Origin: Brevundimonas sp. UBA5936
Lineage (GTDB): Bacteria; Pseudomonadota; Alphaproteobacteria; Caulobacterales; Caulobacteraceae
NCBI GenBank assembly: GCA_002430835.1
Contig: DJDA01000045.1
Location: 3,054 to 67,053 of the forward strand
Reading direction: 5' to 3'
Length of the DNA stretch: 64,000 nucleotides
A program made the position numbers and the translations under genes. This document shows positions 9,091 to 18,340 of this stretch, piece by piece. The notes under the pieces are model-generated. The model saw only the letters and a program-made list of their open reading frames with translations. It ran no database searches and had not been told where the DNA came from. Numbering within the stretch: position 1 is the first letter of the stretch; each line of letters opens with the position of its first letter.

Positions 9091-9104
9091 CGCAAAAACT
9101 CCTG

Positions 9105-9256
9105 CCTTCTCCCCATCGGGGGAGAAGGTGGCTCGCGGAGCGAGACGGATGAGGGGGACGCTTGCTGCGTCCTCAACGTCTGTCGTCCTGCGTGCGGATA
9201 CAGCCCCCTCATCCGAGCGCCTCCGGCGCCCACCTTCTCCCTCGAGGGGAGAAGGG
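9105..9256. repeat. Intergenic palindromic repeat family A, copy 1
   Basis: Two inverted arms face each other. The left arm (9105-9157) begins with its own small hairpin (CCTTCTCCCC / GGGGAGAAGG) and continues GTGGCTCGCGGAGCGAGA to GGATGAGGGGG. The right arm (9204-9256) reads CCCCTCATCCGAGCG to CACCTTCTCCC and its own hairpin. The same layout recurs at 18058-18224. It lies between two minus-strand genes, just past the end of rnr. Confidence 0.85.
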
Positions 9257-9268
9257 ACGTGATATTCC

Positions 9269-11584
9269 TCACCGCCGCTTGCCCTTTCGGACGCCTTTCA
9301 GGCCGCCGGAAGGCTTGGCGCCGTTGCGGGGCTTGGGACCGCCGGGGCGGCCTTTGCCACGCTTGGGCGGGCCGTCTCCACCGCGTCCGCGCATGCCGTA
9401 GCGCGGGGCCGGGGCGTTGGGATCGCGCGGGTCCGGTTCGGACAGCATTTCTAGCACCAGACCGCCGGTGACGGGGGTGGCCTCCATCAGCCGCACCTCG
9501 ACGCGGCGGCCCAGCGGGAACCGCTTGCCGGTGCGCTCGCCGACCAGAGCGTGGGCGCGGTCGTCGTGGGTGAAGTATTCGTCGCCCAGCGTCGAGACGG
9601 GGACCAGGCCGTCGGCGCCCGTCTCGTCCAGCCGGATGAACAGGCCGAAGCGGGTCACGCCGGTGATACGGCCGCTGAAGGTCGCGCCGACGTGCTCTTC
9701 AAGGAAGGCGGCGATGTAGCGATCCATTGCATCGCGCTCGGCGGCCATGGAGCGACGCTCGGTTTCGGTGACATGATCGGCGATGCCGCCCAGTTCGGCG
9801 ATCTCGCGGTCGGTCAGGCCGTCCGAGCCCAGCTTCAGCCCCCGGATCAGCCCGCGATGGACGATCAGGTCGGAATAGCGCCGGATCGGCGAGGTGAAGT
9901 GGGCGTAGCGGTCCAGATGCAGACCGAAGTGGCCGACGTTCTCGGGGCTGTAGATCGCCTGCATCTGGGTGCGCAGGACGACTTCGTTGACGACCTCGGC
10001 GTGCGGAGTGTCGCGGGTCTCTTCCAGCAGCTTGTTGAAGCGTTTGGTGTTCGGCGCCTCGCCCTTGTTCCAGGGCTTGCCGATGGTGTGCAGGAAGTCG
10101 GCCAGGTTGAAGATCTTCTCCTGGCTGGGCGTGTCGTGAACGCGATAGATCAGCGGCGTGTGCGTCTTTTCCAGCGTCTCGGCGGCGCAGACGTTGGCCT
10201 GGATCATCATCTCTTCGATCAGGCGATGGGCCTCCAGCGACTTGCGCGGCTCGATGCCGGCGATGCCGCCGTCGGGCGACATGATGATGCGGCGCTCGGG
10301 GCTTTCGATGGCCAGGGGGCTGCGGCGCTCGCGGCCCTTCAGCATGGTGCGATAGGCGTTCCACAGCGGATAGAGGATCGCCTCCATGATCGGCCCGGTG
10401 GCGTCGTCGAGCAGGCCGTCGATGGCCGACTGCGCCTGTTCGTAGGACAGCTTGGCGTGGCTGCGCATCAGGCCGCGCGTGAACTTGTGCCCGGTCTTGC
10501 GGCCGTCCTTGTCAAAGACCATGCGCACGGCCATGCAGGCGCGGTTCTCGCCCTGCTTCAGGCTGCACAGGCCGTTGGACAGCACCTCGGGCAGCATGGG
10601 CTCGACCCGGTCAGGGAAGTAGGTCGAGTTGCCCTTGGCTCGCGCCTCGCGGTCCAGCGCCGTGTTCGGGCGCACATAGGCGGCGACGTCGGCGATGGCG
10701 ACCCAGACGATCCAGCCGCCGTCGTTCTTGGGGTCTTGGTCGCGCTCGGCATAGACGGCGTCGTCGTGGTCGCGCGCGTCGGCCGGGTCGATGGTGATGA
10801 AGGGGACGTGGCGCAGGTCTTCGCGTCCCTTCAGCGTCGGGACGGCCTGATCCTCGGCCTCGCGCTCTACCGCGTCAGAGAAGCCGGTCGGCACCCCGTG
10901 GGCGTGGATGGCGATGATGGAGGCGGCGCGCGGGTCGTCCTCGCGGCCGATGTTCTCCAGGATCTTGCCGCGCTTGGGGCCATAGCGATGCTCGCCCTTC
11001 TCGACGGCGGCCAGCACCAGATCGCCGTCGCGCAGGTCCGCCGTCTGGGCGGCGGGCACCAGCAACACGTCCTTGGAGCGCTTGTCGACCGGCTCGACCC
11101 GCGTCTCGCGCGCTGATTTTCGAATGACGCCCAGCACGCGGTCGGTTCCGGCGTCCAGCCGCTTGACCAGACGCGCCTCCCAACCTTCGACGCCCCGGCT
11201 GAACTTGACCAGCAGGCGGTCGCCCATGCCGGGCGCCGGGCCGCGCCCTTCCCGGTCGGGCATCAGGACGGCGCGCGGCGCGTCCTCACTGCTCTTGACC
11301 AGTTCGACATACAGCTCGCCGTCAGCGTCGCGATCCACGACATCGACCACGCCGACGGGGGGCAGGGCGCCGGCTTCGGAAAAGCCCTTGCGGCCGCGCT
11401 TGCCCAGGCGGCCCTCGGCCTCCAGCTCCTTCAGCATGTCGCGCAGGGCGCGGCGTTCGGCGCCCTTCAGGCCGAAGGCGCGCGCGATGTCGGCCTTTTC
11501 AGCTTCTCCGGCCTCGCGCAGGAAGGCGATGAGGGATTCTTTGTCGGGCAGGCCCGCGACGGGGCGTTTCGGTGTCTTGACCAT
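9269..11584 (-). CDS. rnr: Ribonuclease R
   Basis: RNase R is a processive 3'-5' exoribonuclease that degrades structured RNA. Starting at ATG 11584 (preceded by AAAGGG) gives 771 residues, normal for the family; the longer open frame would overlap the divergent cystathionine beta-synthase gene. Order: winged-helix-like N-terminus (about 10-65), cold-shock RNA-binding domains (about 75-250), RNB catalytic domain beginning at IDPADARDHDDA (265-276; D266, D272, D274 and D275 are candidate metal ligands), an S1 domain (FSGRITGVTRFGLFIRL), and a Lys/Arg/Gly-rich tail (about the last 45 residues), which in RNase R helps bind structured RNA. Confidence 0.95.
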   Translation of the reverse strand: MVKTPKRPVAGLPDKESLIAFLREAGEAEKADIARAFGLKGAERRALRDMLKELEAEGRLGKRGRKGFSEAGALPPVGVVDVVDRDADGELYVELVKSSEDAPRAVLMPDREGRGPAPGMGDRLLVKFSRGVEGWEARLVKRLDAGTDRVLGVIRKSARETRVEPVDKRSKDVLLVPAAQTADLRDGDLVLAAVEKGEHRYGPKRGKILENIGREDDPRAASIIAIHAHGVPTGFSDAVEREAEDQAVPTLKGREDLRHVPFITIDPADARDHDDAVYAERDQDPKNDGGWIVWVAIADVAAYVRPNTALDREARAKGNSTYFPDRVEPMLPEVLSNGLCSLKQGENRACMAVRMVFDKDGRKTGHKFTRGLMRSHAKLSYEQAQSAIDGLLDDATGPIMEAILYPLWNAYRTMLKGRERRSPLAIESPERRIIMSPDGGIAGIEPRKSLEAHRLIEEMMIQANVCAAETLEKTHTPLIYRVHDTPSQEKIFNLADFLHTIGKPWNKGEAPNTKRFNKLLEETRDTPHAEVVNEVVLRTQMQAIYSPENVGHFGLHLDRYAHFTSPIRRYSDLIVHRGLIRGLKLGSDGLTDREIAELGGIADHVTETERRSMAAERDAMDRYIAAFLEEHVGATFSGRITGVTRFGLFIRLDETGADGLVPVSTLGDEYFTHDDRAHALVGERTGKRFPLGRRVEVRLMEATPVTGGLVLEMLSEPDPRDPNAPAPRYGMRGRGGDGPPKRGKGRPGGPKPRNGAKPSGGLKGVRKGKRR

Positions 11585-11696
11585 TGCGCCCTTTCTAACG
11601 CGCTTCGCGGCGAAAGGGTGAAAACTTGCATGAGTTGACCGCGAGGGTCGCGACGCCCAGCTTCCCCCTGAAACCCGTGCAACGGAGCCTGCCTTC

Positions 11697-13100
11697 ATGT
11701 CGATGACCGACACCCCTGTTCTCAGCCGTCCGGCGAAGACCCTGCTGGACCTGATCGGCAAGACGCCGATGGTCGAGGTGACGCGGATCGACACCGGCCC
11801 CTGCCGTCTGTTCCTGAAGCTGGAAAGCCAGAACCCCGGCGGCTCCATCAAGGACCGCATCGCCCTGTCGATGATCGAGGCGGCGGAAAAGCAGGGCTGG
11901 CTGAAGCCGGGCGGCACCATCGTCGAGGCCACGGCGGGCAATACGGGCCTGGCCCTGACCCTGGTCGGCAAGCAGAAGGGCTACAACGTCTTGCTGGTCA
12001 TCCCCGACAAGATGTCGAAGGAGAAGATCCAGCACCTGCGCGCCATGGGCGCCGATGTGCGCCTGACTCGATCGGACGTGCCGCACGGCCACCCGGAATA
12101 CTACACCGACATGGCCGAGCGCCTGGCCCAGCAGATTCCGGGCGGCTATTTCGTCAACCAGTTCGCCAACGACGCCAACTCCGAGGCCCACTTCAAGACG
12201 ACCGGCCCGGAAATCTTCGAGCAGATGGACGGCGACATCGACGCCTTCGTCGCCGGCATCGGCTCGGGCGGGACGATCACGGGCAATGCGCAATACTTCA
12301 AGTCGCAGGGCTCCAAGGCCAAGATCATTCTGGCCGACCCGGTCGGCTCGGCGCTGGCGGGCCTGATCAATGACGGTGTCGCCGGGCCGGACGGCAGCTA
12401 TACGGTCGAAGGCATCGGCCAGAACTTCATGCCCGAGACGACGGATCCCGACCTGATCGACGTCGCCTATTCCATCCCTGACGCCGAGGCGATCGCCACG
12501 GTGCGCGAACTGTTGCTGAAGGAGGGCATTCTGGCGGGCTCGTCGTCGGGCACCCTGATCGCCACGGCCCTGCGCTGGTGCCGCGAACAGACCGAGCCGA
12601 AGCGGGTCGTGACCTTCGTCTGCGACACCGGCGCCAAGTATCTGTCCAAGGTCTACAACGACGCCTGGCTGGCCGATCAGGGCCTGGCCGAGCGCGAACT
12701 GCACGGCGACCTGTCGGACCTGATAAACCGCAAATACGCCGCCGGCGACGTGGTGGTGATCGGGCCGGAAGACACCCTGGATACCGCCTTCAAGCGGATG
12801 CGCGGCGATGGCCTGTCGCAACTGCCGGTCATTCAGGACGGCCGTCTGGTCGGCATTCTGGATGAAAGCGACATCGTCCACATCATGAACACCGACGAGA
12901 TCACCCGTCAGGAGCGCTTCGCCAAGCCGGTCGCCTCGGCCATGACGCGCGATCTGGACACGCTGCAGGTGACGGAATCGCTGGACGCCCTGATCCCGGT
13001 CTTTGACCGCGACCGCGTCGCCATCGTGCTGGACGGCGAGACCTTCGTCGGCCTGATCACCCGCACCGACCTGATCAACCACCTCAGCCTGAACCGGTAA
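11697..13100 (+). CDS. Cystathionine beta-synthase
   Basis: The 467-residue protein has a PLP-dependent fold-type II domain (about 12-325) with the cofactor Lys in NPGGSIKDR (K52), the TAGNTGL loop and GSGGTITG phosphate site, followed by two CBS domains (about 340-400 and 405-467). This is the architecture of cystathionine beta-synthase rather than cysteine synthase, which lacks the CBS pair. It would condense serine and homocysteine to cystathionine. It is followed by the gamma-lyase/synthase gene after four bases, giving a two-gene reverse-transsulfuration operon, and is divergent from rnr with a 112-base shared promoter gap. Confidence 0.9.
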   Translation: MSMTDTPVLSRPAKTLLDLIGKTPMVEVTRIDTGPCRLFLKLESQNPGGSIKDRIALSMIEAAEKQGWLKPGGTIVEATAGNTGLALTLVGKQKGYNVLLVIPDKMSKEKIQHLRAMGADVRLTRSDVPHGHPEYYTDMAERLAQQIPGGYFVNQFANDANSEAHFKTTGPEIFEQMDGDIDAFVAGIGSGGTITGNAQYFKSQGSKAKIILADPVGSALAGLINDGVAGPDGSYTVEGIGQNFMPETTDPDLIDVAYSIPDAEAIATVRELLLKEGILAGSSSGTLIATALRWCREQTEPKRVVTFVCDTGAKYLSKVYNDAWLADQGLAERELHGDLSDLINRKYAAGDVVVIGPEDTLDTAFKRMRGDGLSQLPVIQDGRLVGILDESDIVHIMNTDEITRQERFAKPVASAMTRDLDTLQVTESLDALIPVFDRDRVAIVLDGETFVGLITRTDLINHLSLNR

Positions 13101-13104
13101 GCCC

Positions 13105-14268
13105 ATGTCTGAACTGAAGAACCGTCAGGGCTTTTCGACCCGCGCCATCCATGCGGGCCAGCAGCCGGACCCGACGACGGGCGCGGTGATGACGCCGATC
13201 TACGCCACCTCGACCTACGCCCAGGAAAGCCCCGGCGTGAACAAGGGCTATGAATACGCCCGCGGCAAGAACCCGACGCGCGAGGCGTTTGAGGCCTGCA
13301 TCGCCGATCTGGAGGGCGGGGTTCAGGCCTTCGGCTTCGGCTCGGGCATGGCGGCGACTTCGACGGCGCTGGAACTGCTGGACGCAGGGTCGCACATCAT
13401 CACCGGCGACGACCTGTATGGCGGCTCGTGGCGGCTGTTCGAGCGGGTGCGGCGCCGGTCGATGGGGCTGGACTTCAGCTATATCGACCTGACCGACCTG
13501 GCGGCGGTCGAGGCGGCGATCACCGACAAGACGCGGATGCTGTGGGTCGAGACGCCGACCAACCCGCTGATGAAACTGGCCGATATCGAGGCCCTGTCGA
13601 AGATCGCCAAGGCGCACAAGCTGATCCTAGTGGTCGACAACACCTTCGCCACGCCGTGGAGCCAGCAGCCGCTGGCCTTGGGCGCCGACGTGGTCATGCA
13701 CTCGGCGACCAAATATCTGAACGGCCACTCCGACATCGTCGGCGGGGTGTTGGTCGCCAAGGACGCCGAGATGGCGACCCAGCTGAAGTTCCTGCAGAAC
13801 TCCATCGGCGGCGTCATGGGGCCGTTCGACGCCTTCCTGGCCAACCGGGGCCTGAAGACCCTGGGCCTGCGCATGAAGGCGCACAATGAGAACGCTCTGG
13901 CGGTGGCCCGTTGGCTGGAAGACCGAGCTGGCGTGGCCAAGGTCATCTATCCGGGCCTGGTCAGCCACCCGCAACATGAGCTGGCGGCGCGCCAGATGAA
14001 CGGCCGTTTCGGCGGCATGGTCACGGTGCTGATCGACGGCGACCTGGAGCGCACGAAGCGGGTGCTGGAGCGGGTGCAGGTCTTCACCCTGGCGGAGTCT
14101 CTGGGCGGCGTGGAAAGCCTGGTGAACCACCCGGCCATCATGACCCACGCATCTGTGCCCAAAGAGGTGCGTGAGGCGGGCGGGGTCACCGACAACCTGA
14201 TCCGCCTGTCGGTCGGGGTCGAGGATATCGACGACCTGATCGCCGACCTGGATCAGGCCATCGGCTGA
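13105..14268 (+). CDS. Cystathionine gamma-lyase/gamma-synthase family PLP enzyme
   Basis: The 387-residue protein is a Cys/Met metabolism PLP enzyme. The N-terminal FSTRAIHAGQQPDPTTGAV, the YEYARGKNPTR block, the cofactor Lys in SATKYLNGHSD (K203) and the SLGGVESLVNHPA motif near the C-terminus are diagnostic of the family. Position directly after cystathionine beta-synthase argues for gamma-lyase (cystathionine to cysteine, 2-oxobutanoate and ammonia), but gamma-synthase activity cannot be excluded because the two share all these motifs. Confidence 0.9.
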   Translation: MSELKNRQGFSTRAIHAGQQPDPTTGAVMTPIYATSTYAQESPGVNKGYEYARGKNPTREAFEACIADLEGGVQAFGFGSGMAATSTALELLDAGSHIITGDDLYGGSWRLFERVRRRSMGLDFSYIDLTDLAAVEAAITDKTRMLWVETPTNPLMKLADIEALSKIAKAHKLILVVDNTFATPWSQQPLALGADVVMHSATKYLNGHSDIVGGVLVAKDAEMATQLKFLQNSIGGVMGPFDAFLANRGLKTLGLRMKAHNENALAVARWLEDRAGVAKVIYPGLVSHPQHELAARQMNGRFGGMVTVLIDGDLERTKRVLERVQVFTLAESLGGVESLVNHPAIMTHASVPKEVREAGGVTDNLIRLSVGVEDIDDLIADLDQAIG

Positions 14269-14281
14269 GACTGATTGAGGC

Positions 14282-14302
14282 GCCGGGGTTCAAATCCCCG
14301 GC
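14282..14302. other. Perfect hairpin resembling a tRNA T-arm
   Basis: GCCGGGG and CCCCGGC form a perfect 7-bp stem around the 7-base loop TTCAAAT, the exact form of a tRNA T-arm. No anticodon or D-arm is present upstream, where the previous coding sequence ends at 14268, so this is not an intact tRNA. It may simply be a terminator-like hairpin without a T-tract, or a remnant of a tRNA 3' end. Confidence 0.6.
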
Positions 14303-14323
14303 AGGCCTGCCTAGGCTGGCGTC

Positions 14324-15562
14324 ATGTTTGATTTTGTCGCCATGCGTGATCGCCTGGCGGAGTTCCCGATCGCGGAGATGCTGATCGGGCTCTGTCTTCT
14401 CGTCCTAGTCGCCTTTATCGCGGACTTTGTGGTCCGCCGCATCCTGACCCGGTTGATCCTGCGGATCGTCGGTCGGGCGGTGCATGATCTCGACGTGCTG
14501 CTGCGCCCTGTGGTGCGCAGCTTCACCCGCGTCGTGCCCGCCATCATCATCCATCAGGGCGTCAGCGGCGTGCCGCATCTGGCGACTGGCTTCGTCACCC
14601 TGGTCCAGAACGTGGCCGGGGCCTTCATGATCGTGGCCGTGGCCATCGGCATCGGCGCGGGCCTGGATATGGCCAACGCCCTCTACGCCCGCTCGCCGCG
14701 CGCGCATCGCCGCAGCATCAAGGGCTATCTGCAGGTTCTGAAGATCGTCATCTACGCCATCGCCACCATTCTGGTGATCGCGGCCCTGATCGACCGGTCG
14801 CCGCTGCTGTTGCTATCGGGGCTGGGTGCGCTGGCGGCGGTGCTGATGCTGGTGTTCAAGGACACCATCCTGTCGCTGGTGGCGTCGGTTCAGCTGAACT
14901 CCAACGACATGCTGCGCGTCGGCGACTGGATCGAGATGCCCCAGGTCAACGCCGATGGCGACGTCATCGACATCGCCCTGCACACGGTGAAGGTCCAGAA
15001 CTGGGACAAGACCATCACCACCATCCCGACGTGGCGACTGATCAGCGAATCCTACCGCAACTGGCGCGGCATGCAGGACAGCGGCGGGCGCCGCATCAAG
15101 CGGTCCCTGCTGATCGACCAGACCAGTGCGCGCTTCCTGACCGAGGCCGAGCGCGAGCGGATGCGGCGCTTCCTGCTGATCGACGACTACCTGGCCGACA
15201 AGAGCGCCGAAATGGCGGACTGGAACGCCAAGCTGGTCGAGGCCGGACGCGATCCGGTCAATATGCGGCGTTCGACTAACATCGGCGCCTTCCGCGCCTA
15301 TGTGCAGAACTATCTGGAGAACCATCCGCGCATCCGTCAGGACATGACGCTGCTGGTGCGCCAGATGCAGCCGACGGAGACGGGCCTGCCGCTGGAGATT
15401 TACGCCTTCACCGCCACCGTGGCCTGGGCCGAGTATGAGGCGATCCAGGCGGACATCTTCGATCACCTGCTGGCGATCCTGCCTGAGTTCGATCTGCGCC
15501 TGTTCCAGTCGCCCAGCGGGGCGGACTTCGTCCAGCTGCGGCGGCCCTCGCTGGCGGCCTAG
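14324..15562 (+). CDS. MscS-family mechanosensitive channel (YbdG-like)
   Basis: The 412-residue inner-membrane protein has about five hydrophobic segments in the first 190 residues, then the MscS pore/beta-domain signature (AVLMLVFKDTILSLVASVQL, NDMLRVGDWIEMP, VKVQNWDKTITTIPTWRL). The C-terminal soluble portion, longer than in MscS, includes a region resembling the YbdG/MscM subgroup (FRAYVQNYLENHPRI, LPLEIYAFTATVAWAEYE). The role is probably a small-conductance osmotic-downshift channel. It stands alone, with a terminator after it and a hairpin before it. Confidence 0.9.
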   Translation: MFDFVAMRDRLAEFPIAEMLIGLCLLVLVAFIADFVVRRILTRLILRIVGRAVHDLDVLLRPVVRSFTRVVPAIIIHQGVSGVPHLATGFVTLVQNVAGAFMIVAVAIGIGAGLDMANALYARSPRAHRRSIKGYLQVLKIVIYAIATILVIAALIDRSPLLLLSGLGALAAVLMLVFKDTILSLVASVQLNSNDMLRVGDWIEMPQVNADGDVIDIALHTVKVQNWDKTITTIPTWRLISESYRNWRGMQDSGGRRIKRSLLIDQTSARFLTEAERERMRRFLLIDDYLADKSAEMADWNAKLVEAGRDPVNMRRSTNIGAFRAYVQNYLENHPRIRQDMTLLVRQMQPTETGLPLEIYAFTATVAWAEYEAIQADIFDHLLAILPEFDLRLFQSPSGADFVQLRRPSLAA

Positions 15563-15571
15563 GGGCAAAAG

Positions 15572-15605
15572 AAAAGCGCGCAGAGGGCGACCCCTGCGCG
15601 CTTTA
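15572..15605 (+). terminator. Terminator-like hairpin after the MscS gene
   Basis: AAAGCGCGCAG pairs with CTGCGCGCTTT around a short loop containing GGGCGACCC; A-rich on the left and T-rich on the right, so it could act in both directions between this gene and the convergent cold-shock gene. Confidence 0.7.
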
Positions 15606-15658
15606 AATCCTGTCATCGTCGGCCCGTCATTGCTGACGCGGCCGGCGATGGAGCCGGA

Positions 15659-15871
15659 TCAGCCTTCGGTCTTCAGTTGACCAGCCGATTCCTTGCCCGA
15701 GCGACGGTCGCGCTCGATTTCGTAGGAAACCTTTTGGTTTTCGTCCAGGCCGCGCAGGCCGGCTTGCTCAACAGCCGAGATGTGGACGAAGACGTCCTTG
15801 CCGCCGTCGTCCGGCTGGATGAAGCCGTAGCCCTTGGTGGAGTTGAACCATTTAACAGTGCCGGTAGCCAT
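15659..15871 (-). CDS. CspA-family cold-shock protein
   Basis: The 70-residue single cold-shock domain has RNP1 (KGYGFIQP, residues about 13-20) and RNP2 (VFVHISAV, about 27-34), which bind single-stranded nucleic acid. A strong ribosome site, AGGTCC preceded by GG, lies ahead of ATG 15871. The 169-base gap upstream (15872-16040) has no ORF and may be a structured 5' leader as in other cold-shock mRNAs, though I could not confirm a fold. Confidence 0.95.
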   Translation of the reverse strand: MATGTVKWFNSTKGYGFIQPDDGGKDVFVHISAVEQAGLRGLDENQKVSYEIERDRRSGKESAGQLKTEG

Positions 15872-16040
15872 TTTCAGGACCTCCGCTAGAAGTTGGCCTC
15901 AGAGAACGTCCCTGAAGACCTGTCGGGTCTGTATGGATCGGCTTAGACCTCGGTGCGCGGGGCAGAAGGCAGAGCGTTACGCAGAGAGATCGACCCCTTT
16001 AGGGTGGACCCTCCGGTGTCCTAATGCAAGAGCCGGTGCG

Positions 16041-16247
16041 TCAGGGCTCGGCCGTTTCCGGCGGCGACACCCAGTTCTCCTGACACAGCTTACGCAGGGC
16101 CGAGGTGATGGTCGAGCCGTAGAGCGCATCCTGGATCCGCTCATAGCCCTCCAGCTTCAGGGCCTGTTTGACATCGCCTACCGTCCGGCAGGAGCCGCTT
16201 TCGGCCAGTTGGTACGCACGTTCCAAAGTCGTCGGTCGAAAAGTCAT
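16041..16247 (-). CDS. Small conserved-type hypothetical protein (68 aa)
   Basis: The product starts MTFRPTTLERAYQLAESG and contains GDVKQALKLEGYERIQDAL then STITSALRKLCQ. It is predicted mostly helical, with no signal peptide or membrane segment. The phase of Ala/Leu and the normal codon use support a real gene, and the start-to-stop length fills the gap between its neighbours. I do not recognise a function; a helix-turn-helix-like small regulator is possible but not supported by a clear motif. Confidence 0.6.
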   Translation of the reverse strand: MTFRPTTLERAYQLAESGSCRTVGDVKQALKLEGYERIQDALYGSTITSALRKLCQENWVSPPETAEP

Positions 16248-16311
16248 GACCGCAACCTAGGCCCTTTCGAGCGAAAGATGAAACCGGGCGCCTGAAACGG
16301 CGGCGCATCGG

Positions 16312-17019
16312 TCAGAAGTAGACGCTGATCCCGGCGACCAGGGCGTCGGCGTATTGCTCGCCGGGAACCTTGGCGTTGGTGCCGTGCCAGCGCAGTTCGG
16401 CCTCCAGCTTGGGCGTCAGGGCATAGGTCGCGCCGATGTTGTAGCCGGTGTAGTCGACGCTGTTGTCCTGCTCGCGGCGGCCGACCTCGGCCGAGACGTT
16501 CAGCTTGTCGGTGAAGTCCCAGCCGCCGCGCAGGGCGACCCAGGTCCAGGCCTCGACCGATCCGGCGCCGTCGGGCGAGTGCTGCAGCCGCAGGCGTGCG
16601 CTGGCCGGGCCGATCGAACGCTTCATGTCAGCCGTGAACTCCCAGGCGTTGGCGTCATAGCCGGGGTTGGCGTCCACCCGCCACTTGTGCGCGACGTTCA
16701 GGTCGAAGTCGAAGCCGGCCCACTGGGGCTTCACCCCGCCGGTCAGCTCCAGCTCCAGCTCCGAGCCGCCGCTCTTGATCGTTTCGGCGGCGGGGCTGAC
16801 GTAGAAGAGGCCGCTTTCGCTTTCCCATTCCGCCGCGCCCCACACGAAGGCGTCGCCGTCCGACTTGGAGGCGTCCTTGGAGCGGTTGTCGCTGGCTGCG
16901 CCGGCGCTGAAGCTCCAGCGGCCGGGCATGTCCTGCGCCTGTGCGGCCGTCGAGGCCAGGATCAGGAGCGGGGCGGTCGCCAAGACGGTCGTCTTCAGGG
17001 CGGTCGTCAGGATGCGCAT
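16312..17019 (-). CDS. TorF-like putative outer-membrane porin
   Basis: A signal peptide (MRILTTALKTTVLATAPLL to AQA, cleavage near residue 28) is followed by alternating amphipathic strands rich in Trp/Tyr and ending in Phe (GISVYF), the pattern of an outer-membrane beta-barrel. The arrangement AGAASDNRSKDASKSDGDAFVWGAAEWESESGLFYVS resembles the TorF/Gcw_chp putative porin family. At 235 residues a barrel of about 10-12 strands is possible. What it conducts is unknown. It is followed downstream on the same strand by the nitronate monooxygenase family's opposite-end gap, with no sign of an operon partner upstream. Confidence 0.75.
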   Translation of the reverse strand: MRILTTALKTTVLATAPLLILASTAAQAQDMPGRWSFSAGAASDNRSKDASKSDGDAFVWGAAEWESESGLFYVSPAAETIKSGGSELELELTGGVKPQWAGFDFDLNVAHKWRVDANPGYDANAWEFTADMKRSIGPASARLRLQHSPDGAGSVEAWTWVALRGGWDFTDKLNVSAEVGRREQDNSVDYTGYNIGATYALTPKLEAELRWHGTNAKVPGEQYADALVAGISVYF

Positions 17020-17055
17020 GAATCGGCCTCGATAGGGGAGTGTCGAGGCCGCTTC

Positions 17056-17982
17056 CTAGAGGCGCTTCTTGTCGAATTTATCACAGGCTTGCGAAAACTC
17101 GTCCGTCAGCCGAGCGACAAGCTGAGCCGTGGTCGGCACGTCGTGGATGGCGCCCGAACCCTGGCCCGCTGACCAGATGGTCTTCCAAGCCTTGGCTTCC
17201 TCGCCCATGTCCAGCTTGTGCTCGGGCAGGGACTTCGGGTCGATCTTGTTCTCGACCAGGGAGGGGGTCAGGAAGTTGGCCGGAATACCCGAGACGGCGG
17301 GGGTGTAGGTGATGTCCGCCGAGCCCGACTGGACGATCAGATCCTTGTAGTGGGGCTGAGCCTCGCTCTCGGTCGTGGCGATGAAGCGGGTGCCCATATA
17401 GGCGAAGTCGGCCCCCATCATCAGCGCCGCGGCCACGTCCTGACCGGTCGACAAGGCGCCCGCCAGAATGATGGTTCCGTCATAGAAGCTGCGGACCTCA
17501 TTGATCAGGGCGAAGGGGTTGACGACCCCCGCGTGCCCGCCCGCGCCGTTGGCGACCAGGATCAGCCCGTCGACGCCCGCCTCGGCCGCCTTCCTCGCAT
17601 GGCGCACATTGGCGATGTCGTGGAAGACCACGCCGCCATAGCCGTGCACCGCATCCACCACGTCGCGCACGGCGCCCAGCGAGGTGATGATCAGCGGCAC
17701 CTTCTCCTCGACCGAGACCATCATGTCGGCCATCAGGCGCGAATTGGTCGGGTGGATGATGTGGTTGACGCCGAAGGGCGCGGCGTCGGGCGTCAGGCGC
17801 GACTTGATCTCGTGCAGCCACTCCCGATAGCCCTCGGTCGTGCGCTGGTTCAGCGAGGGGAAGGTGCCGATCACGCCCGCATTGCAGGCCTCGACCACCA
17901 GGTCCGGCCCGGACACCAGGAACATGGGCGAGGCGATCACCGGCAGCTTCAGGCCGGACTGCAGGGAAGCGGGAATGGCCAC
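17056..17982 (-). CDS. Nitronate monooxygenase family (2-nitropropane dioxygenase-like) flavoprotein
   Basis: The 308-residue TIM-barrel FMN protein has family blocks: LPVIASPMFLVSGPDLV at the N-terminus, GVNHIIHPTN, the ILVANGAGGHAG segment carrying the conserved His, LAGALSTGQDVAAALMMGADFAYMGTRFIAT, and the C-terminal KTIWSAGQGSGAI. Members oxidise alkyl nitronates with oxygen. The start is GTG 17982, chosen because AGGAGAG lies about eight bases upstream and no ATG fits. The gene ends 36 bases ahead of the TorF-like gene start, in the same direction, so the two may be cotranscribed. Confidence 0.88.
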   Translation of the reverse strand: MAIPASLQSGLKLPVIASPMFLVSGPDLVVEACNAGVIGTFPSLNQRTTEGYREWLHEIKSRLTPDAAPFGVNHIIHPTNSRLMADMMVSVEEKVPLIITSLGAVRDVVDAVHGYGGVVFHDIANVRHARKAAEAGVDGLILVANGAGGHAGVVNPFALINEVRSFYDGTIILAGALSTGQDVAAALMMGADFAYMGTRFIATTESEAQPHYKDLIVQSGSADITYTPAVSGIPANFLTPSLVENKIDPKSLPEHKLDMGEEAKAWKTIWSAGQGSGAIHDVPTTAQLVARLTDEFSQACDKFDKKRL

Positions 17983-18057
17983 GGGTCGTCTCTCCTGAAG
18001 GAATGCGTTGTTTTAAGCCACGCTAACCGGGTGTCGTCGGGGAAGGCAATCAGTGAT

Positions 18058-18224
18058 CCTTCTCCCCTTGTGGGAGAAGGTGGCTCGCGCAGCGAGACGG
18101 ATGAGGGGTGTGAGCGCCTCCGTGTCCGGCTATCGCACAAGGGAGACGCAGAGCAGCGGGAGTCGCGCCGACGCCCCTCATCCGAGCGCCTCCGGCGCCC
18201 ACCTTCTCCCACAGGGGGAGAAGG
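18058..18224. repeat. Intergenic palindromic repeat family A, copy 2
   Basis: The gap 17983-18340 (358 bases) holds no gene. It contains a second complete copy of the element at 9105-9256: left arm 18058-18108 (CCTTCTCCCCTTGTGGGAG then GTGGCTCGCGCAGCGAGA to GGATGAGGGG) and right arm 18174-18224. The arms are highly similar to copy 1, while the spacer between them differs. The rest of the gap is the leader of the nitronate monooxygenase gene. Confidence 0.85.
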
Positions 18225-18340
18225 AAAAAAGAGAGTCCAATTCGTCTGAATCGTCTGAAATCGCCCCTCCGTCGCGACGGCTTTTCCCTTGGCTGAGGCG
18301 CAGCCTAGCACAGGTGAAAAGGGGGGCTGGCCGATTGCGG

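Noticed and set aside
14282..14302. A complete tRNA gene at the T-arm-like hairpin
   Set aside because: No acceptor, D-arm or anticodon stem pairs with it; upstream bases are the end of a coding sequence.
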